The notes beneath the pieces were generated by a model, which saw nothing but the letters and a program-made list of their open reading frames with translations, did no database searches and was not told where the DNA came from. Made by a program: the position numbers and the translations under genes. Shown piece after piece: positions 62,689 through 64,000 of a DNA stretch of 64,000 bases. This DNA is from Prevotella sp. CAG:732 (GTDB taxonomy: Bacteria > Bacteroidota > Bacteroidia > Bacteroidales > Bacteroidaceae). Location: assembly GCA_000436035.1 (NCBI GenBank), contig FR893235.1:5045-69044 (forward strand), read 5' to 3'. Positions within the stretch are counted from its first letter, which is position 1. Each line of letters begins with the position of its first letter.

Positions 62689-63117
62689 ATGAGAATGATT
62701 GACATGATAGTGGTGCATTGCAGTGCTACTCGCAGCAATCGCCGTTACACCCTGGAGCAACTTCGCCACGACCATGTGGCAGTAAACGGTTGGCGTGACA
62801 TCGGGTATCACTTCTACATCACCCTTGACGGTGTGGTTCACCCTTGTCGCCCGATCGAGCGGATGGGTGCTCACGCCAGAGGCTACAACGCCCATTCCAT
62901 CGGCATCTGCTATGAGGGAGGACTGAACGAGAACGGTTGCATCGCCGATACTCGCACAGCAGAGCAGAAACAGGCGATGAAGGAGTTGATACTTCGTCTT
63001 CACCAGGAGTATCCAAGCATCAAGAAGATCGTGGGGCATCGAGACTTGCCGGGTGTGCAGAAGAGTTGTCCTTGCTTCAATGCTTATCTCTTGCAAGGAC
63101 TGCTGGAGAAAGAGTAA
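62689..63117 (+). CDS. N-acetylmuramoyl-L-alanine amidase (T7 lysozyme-like)
   Basis: 142 residues, an Amidase_2 domain without signal peptide. Zn2+ ligands are visible as His in VVHCSATR (about 11), His in VGHRDLPG and Cys in SCPCFNAY, as in T7 lysozyme. GYHFYI and YNAHSIGICYEGG are further family motifs. It cuts the amide between muramic acid and the peptide in peptidoglycan. A good ribosome site (AGGAGG) lies in front of the ATG, overlapping the smalltalk stop codon region. Export without a signal would need the smalltalk protein or lysis; this is speculation. Confidence 0.88.
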   Translation: MRMIDMIVVHCSATRSNRRYTLEQLRHDHVAVNGWRDIGYHFYITLDGVVHPCRPIERMGAHARGYNAHSIGICYEGGLNENGCIADTRTAEQKQAMKELILRLHQEYPSIKKIVGHRDLPGVQKSCPCFNAYLLQGLLEKE

Positions 63118-63171
63118 CGTGGGGGATGAAACTCGCTAGGTTATATACAGCGAGAAAATCTCTAATAAAGG

Positions 63172-63202
63172 AAAAAGTGCGGCCGTGGGTCGCACTTTTT
63201 TT
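63172..63202 (+). terminator. Intrinsic terminator after the amidase gene
   Basis: AAAAAGTGCG and CGCACTTTTT arms around a 9-nt loop, followed by more T. The next -7 box starts two bases later. Confidence 0.85.
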
Positions 63203-63203
63203 A

Positions 63204-63278
63204 TACCTTTGCATAAAATAAGCTGCGCTCAGCAATTTGAAAGCAAGCTTTCATTGCATTCGCTTGCATTATCATTGC
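63204..63278 (+). promoter_or_regulatory. Promoter/hairpin element, second copy
   Basis: -7 box TACCTTTGC (63204) followed by a hairpin leader with TGAAAGC/GCTTTCA arms; 75 bp match 34829-34903 at about 64 positions. It precedes the DUF4248 gene. Confidence 0.6.
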
Positions 63279-63331
63279 TGGCGAAATCAACAATCGGGGT
63301 TCTCGGAGCCTCCTCTAAATCATTAGCAATC

Positions 63332-63616
63332 ATGAATATACCAGCAAGCATTTCTTCATCATCTGTCCCTGACTTCACCCAGGGACAGAACTCCAATGAC
63401 ATCCCTCAGAAAATGTATAGCAAGTTGGAACTTGCCCAACTTTATTTCCCTGATGCCATCGACAAGTCGGTGGCGCGTCGTCACCTGATGGCGTGGATTC
63501 AGCAATGTGTACCCTTGTGGCAGAACATCCAGAGGATGGGGTATCGTAAGGGCAGCCAATTCTTCACACCGAGAATGGTGAAGTGCATTGTAGATTATCT
63601 GGGGGAACCGGGGTAA
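63332..63616 (+). CDS. DUF4248 protein
   Basis: 94 residues from the ATG at 63332. After a Ser/Pro-rich start of about 30 residues comes the DUF4248 domain: YSKLELAQLYFPDAIDKSVARRHLMAWI and then the ending FFTPRMVKCIVDYLGEPG. The domain looks like a small helix-turn-helix (an excisionase-like fold is possible, not shown). It is a frequent neighbour of the HU-smalltalk-amidase genes. Function unknown. Confidence 0.78.
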   Translation: MNIPASISSSSVPDFTQGQNSNDIPQKMYSKLELAQLYFPDAIDKSVARRHLMAWIQQCVPLWQNIQRMGYRKGSQFFTPRMVKCIVDYLGEPG

Positions 63617-63625
63617 AGTATGTAA

Positions 63626-63742
63626 TTATGCTTTACGGCTAGTTCTCCAATTCTTAACCCATTTCTCGATATAGGGTTGTAAAATCAGTCCAATAGCAAA
63701 TATCAGACAAATTGTAATGAATGCATTGTATTGTGCGTACAT
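63626..63742 (-). CDS. Candidate 38-residue single-pass membrane peptide
   Basis: On the minus strand an ATG at 63742 opens 38 codons: MYAQYNAF, a hydrophobic helix ITICLIFAIGLIL, then QPYIEKWVKNW and the basic end RTSRKA. The composition (one helix, positive C-terminus) looks like a genuine small membrane protein. It is convergent with the DUF4248 gene, its stop 10 bp away. No strong promoter box or ribosome site is visible, and I know no family. Beyond it (63743-64000) I see only a CATACCAA/TTGGTATG hairpin at 63806-63829. Confidence 0.4.
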   Translation of the reverse strand: MYAQYNAFITICLIFAIGLILQPYIEKWVKNWRTSRKA

Positions 63743-64000
63743 GATTTAATATGTTATTTGCTTTATATGCTAATATGGCGCTAACGAATACTCCACCTAC
63801 TAACCCATACCAATTTTATGGTTGGTATGAATTTGTTAGGATAGGTATTAGACCGCCAATTCCGCTACTTGTCATGTATTTAGAGCCTTATAACTAACCA
63901 TAACTTACTATGACTAACCAACCATAAAGTCTTGATTTTCAATACTCTTTGATTTTAACACTTTCTGAGTGCTTTTTGGCAGTTCCCGATTTTCCACATA

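Noticed and set aside
63820..63900. A 19-codon minus-strand frame (starts MTSSGIGGL) near the window end
   Set aside because: Too short, no ribosome site and no conservation evidence.

Overview
The window looks like chromosome of a Prevotellaceae-type gut Bacteroidota, closest in gene content to Segatella/Prevotella copri-like genomes; this is inference from gene families, not a database match. Support comes from recurrent TAnnTTTG -7 promoter boxes in front of genes, a TamB-TamL outer-membrane assembly pair, Bacteroidota-restricted families (DUF4827, DUF2723, DUF5686, DUF4230, DUF4248), a hybrid two-component regulator beside glycoside hydrolases, and an inositol-sphingolipid gene cluster. 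No rRNA, tRNA, CRISPR array or intact insertion sequence was seen.

Layout. 1-5.6 kb: tamB (5' end outside the window) and tamL. 5.9-10.2 kb: plus-strand housekeeping genes (sugar nucleotidyltransferase, DHH phosphoesterase, DUF4827 lipoprotein, phosphoglucosamine mutase). 10.35-15.3 kb: minus-strand unknown protein, polysaccharide deacetylase and a large DUF2723 membrane glycosyltransferase. 15.7-26.6 kb: a nine-gene minus-strand run (serine acetyltransferase, rRNA methyltransferase with an RG-rich tail, DPP-IV, PurD, membrane protein, YqaA, zinc-type ABC binding protein and ATPase, GltS). 26.7-30.8 kb: MATE exporter, then the inositol-lipid cluster (PgpA-like phosphatase, GtrA, CDP-alcohol phosphatidyltransferase, Aur1-like PAP2 synthase). 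31.1-34.4 kb: DUF5686 outer-membrane protein and a LuxR-type regulator. 35.0-53.4 kb: carbohydrate region with LacI, a hybrid two-component system, a PA14-containing GH31, a GH2, a secreted surface-type protein with a small peptide gene, a membrane AraC regulator and a YicI-like GH31; the enzyme set fits removal of xylose and galactose side chains, for example from xyloglucan oligosaccharides. 53.5-56.8 kb: GNAT, Na+/alanine symporter and two DUF4230 proteins.

From about 56.9 kb to the end the DNA is accessory: a plasmid-type Rep initiator, a decapitated DUF4143 ATPase gene between two copies of a 45-bp hairpin, a PIN toxin-antitoxin pair between perfect 64-bp direct repeats that are 3' ends of a lost Xre gene, an Rpn-type nuclease that shares a 41-bp promoter/operator with the antitoxin, several tandem repeat arrays, and the HU / smalltalk / amidase / DUF4248 module. 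The least explained signals are here, together with a set of intergenic arrays with a 22-bp period that recur at five places across the whole window.
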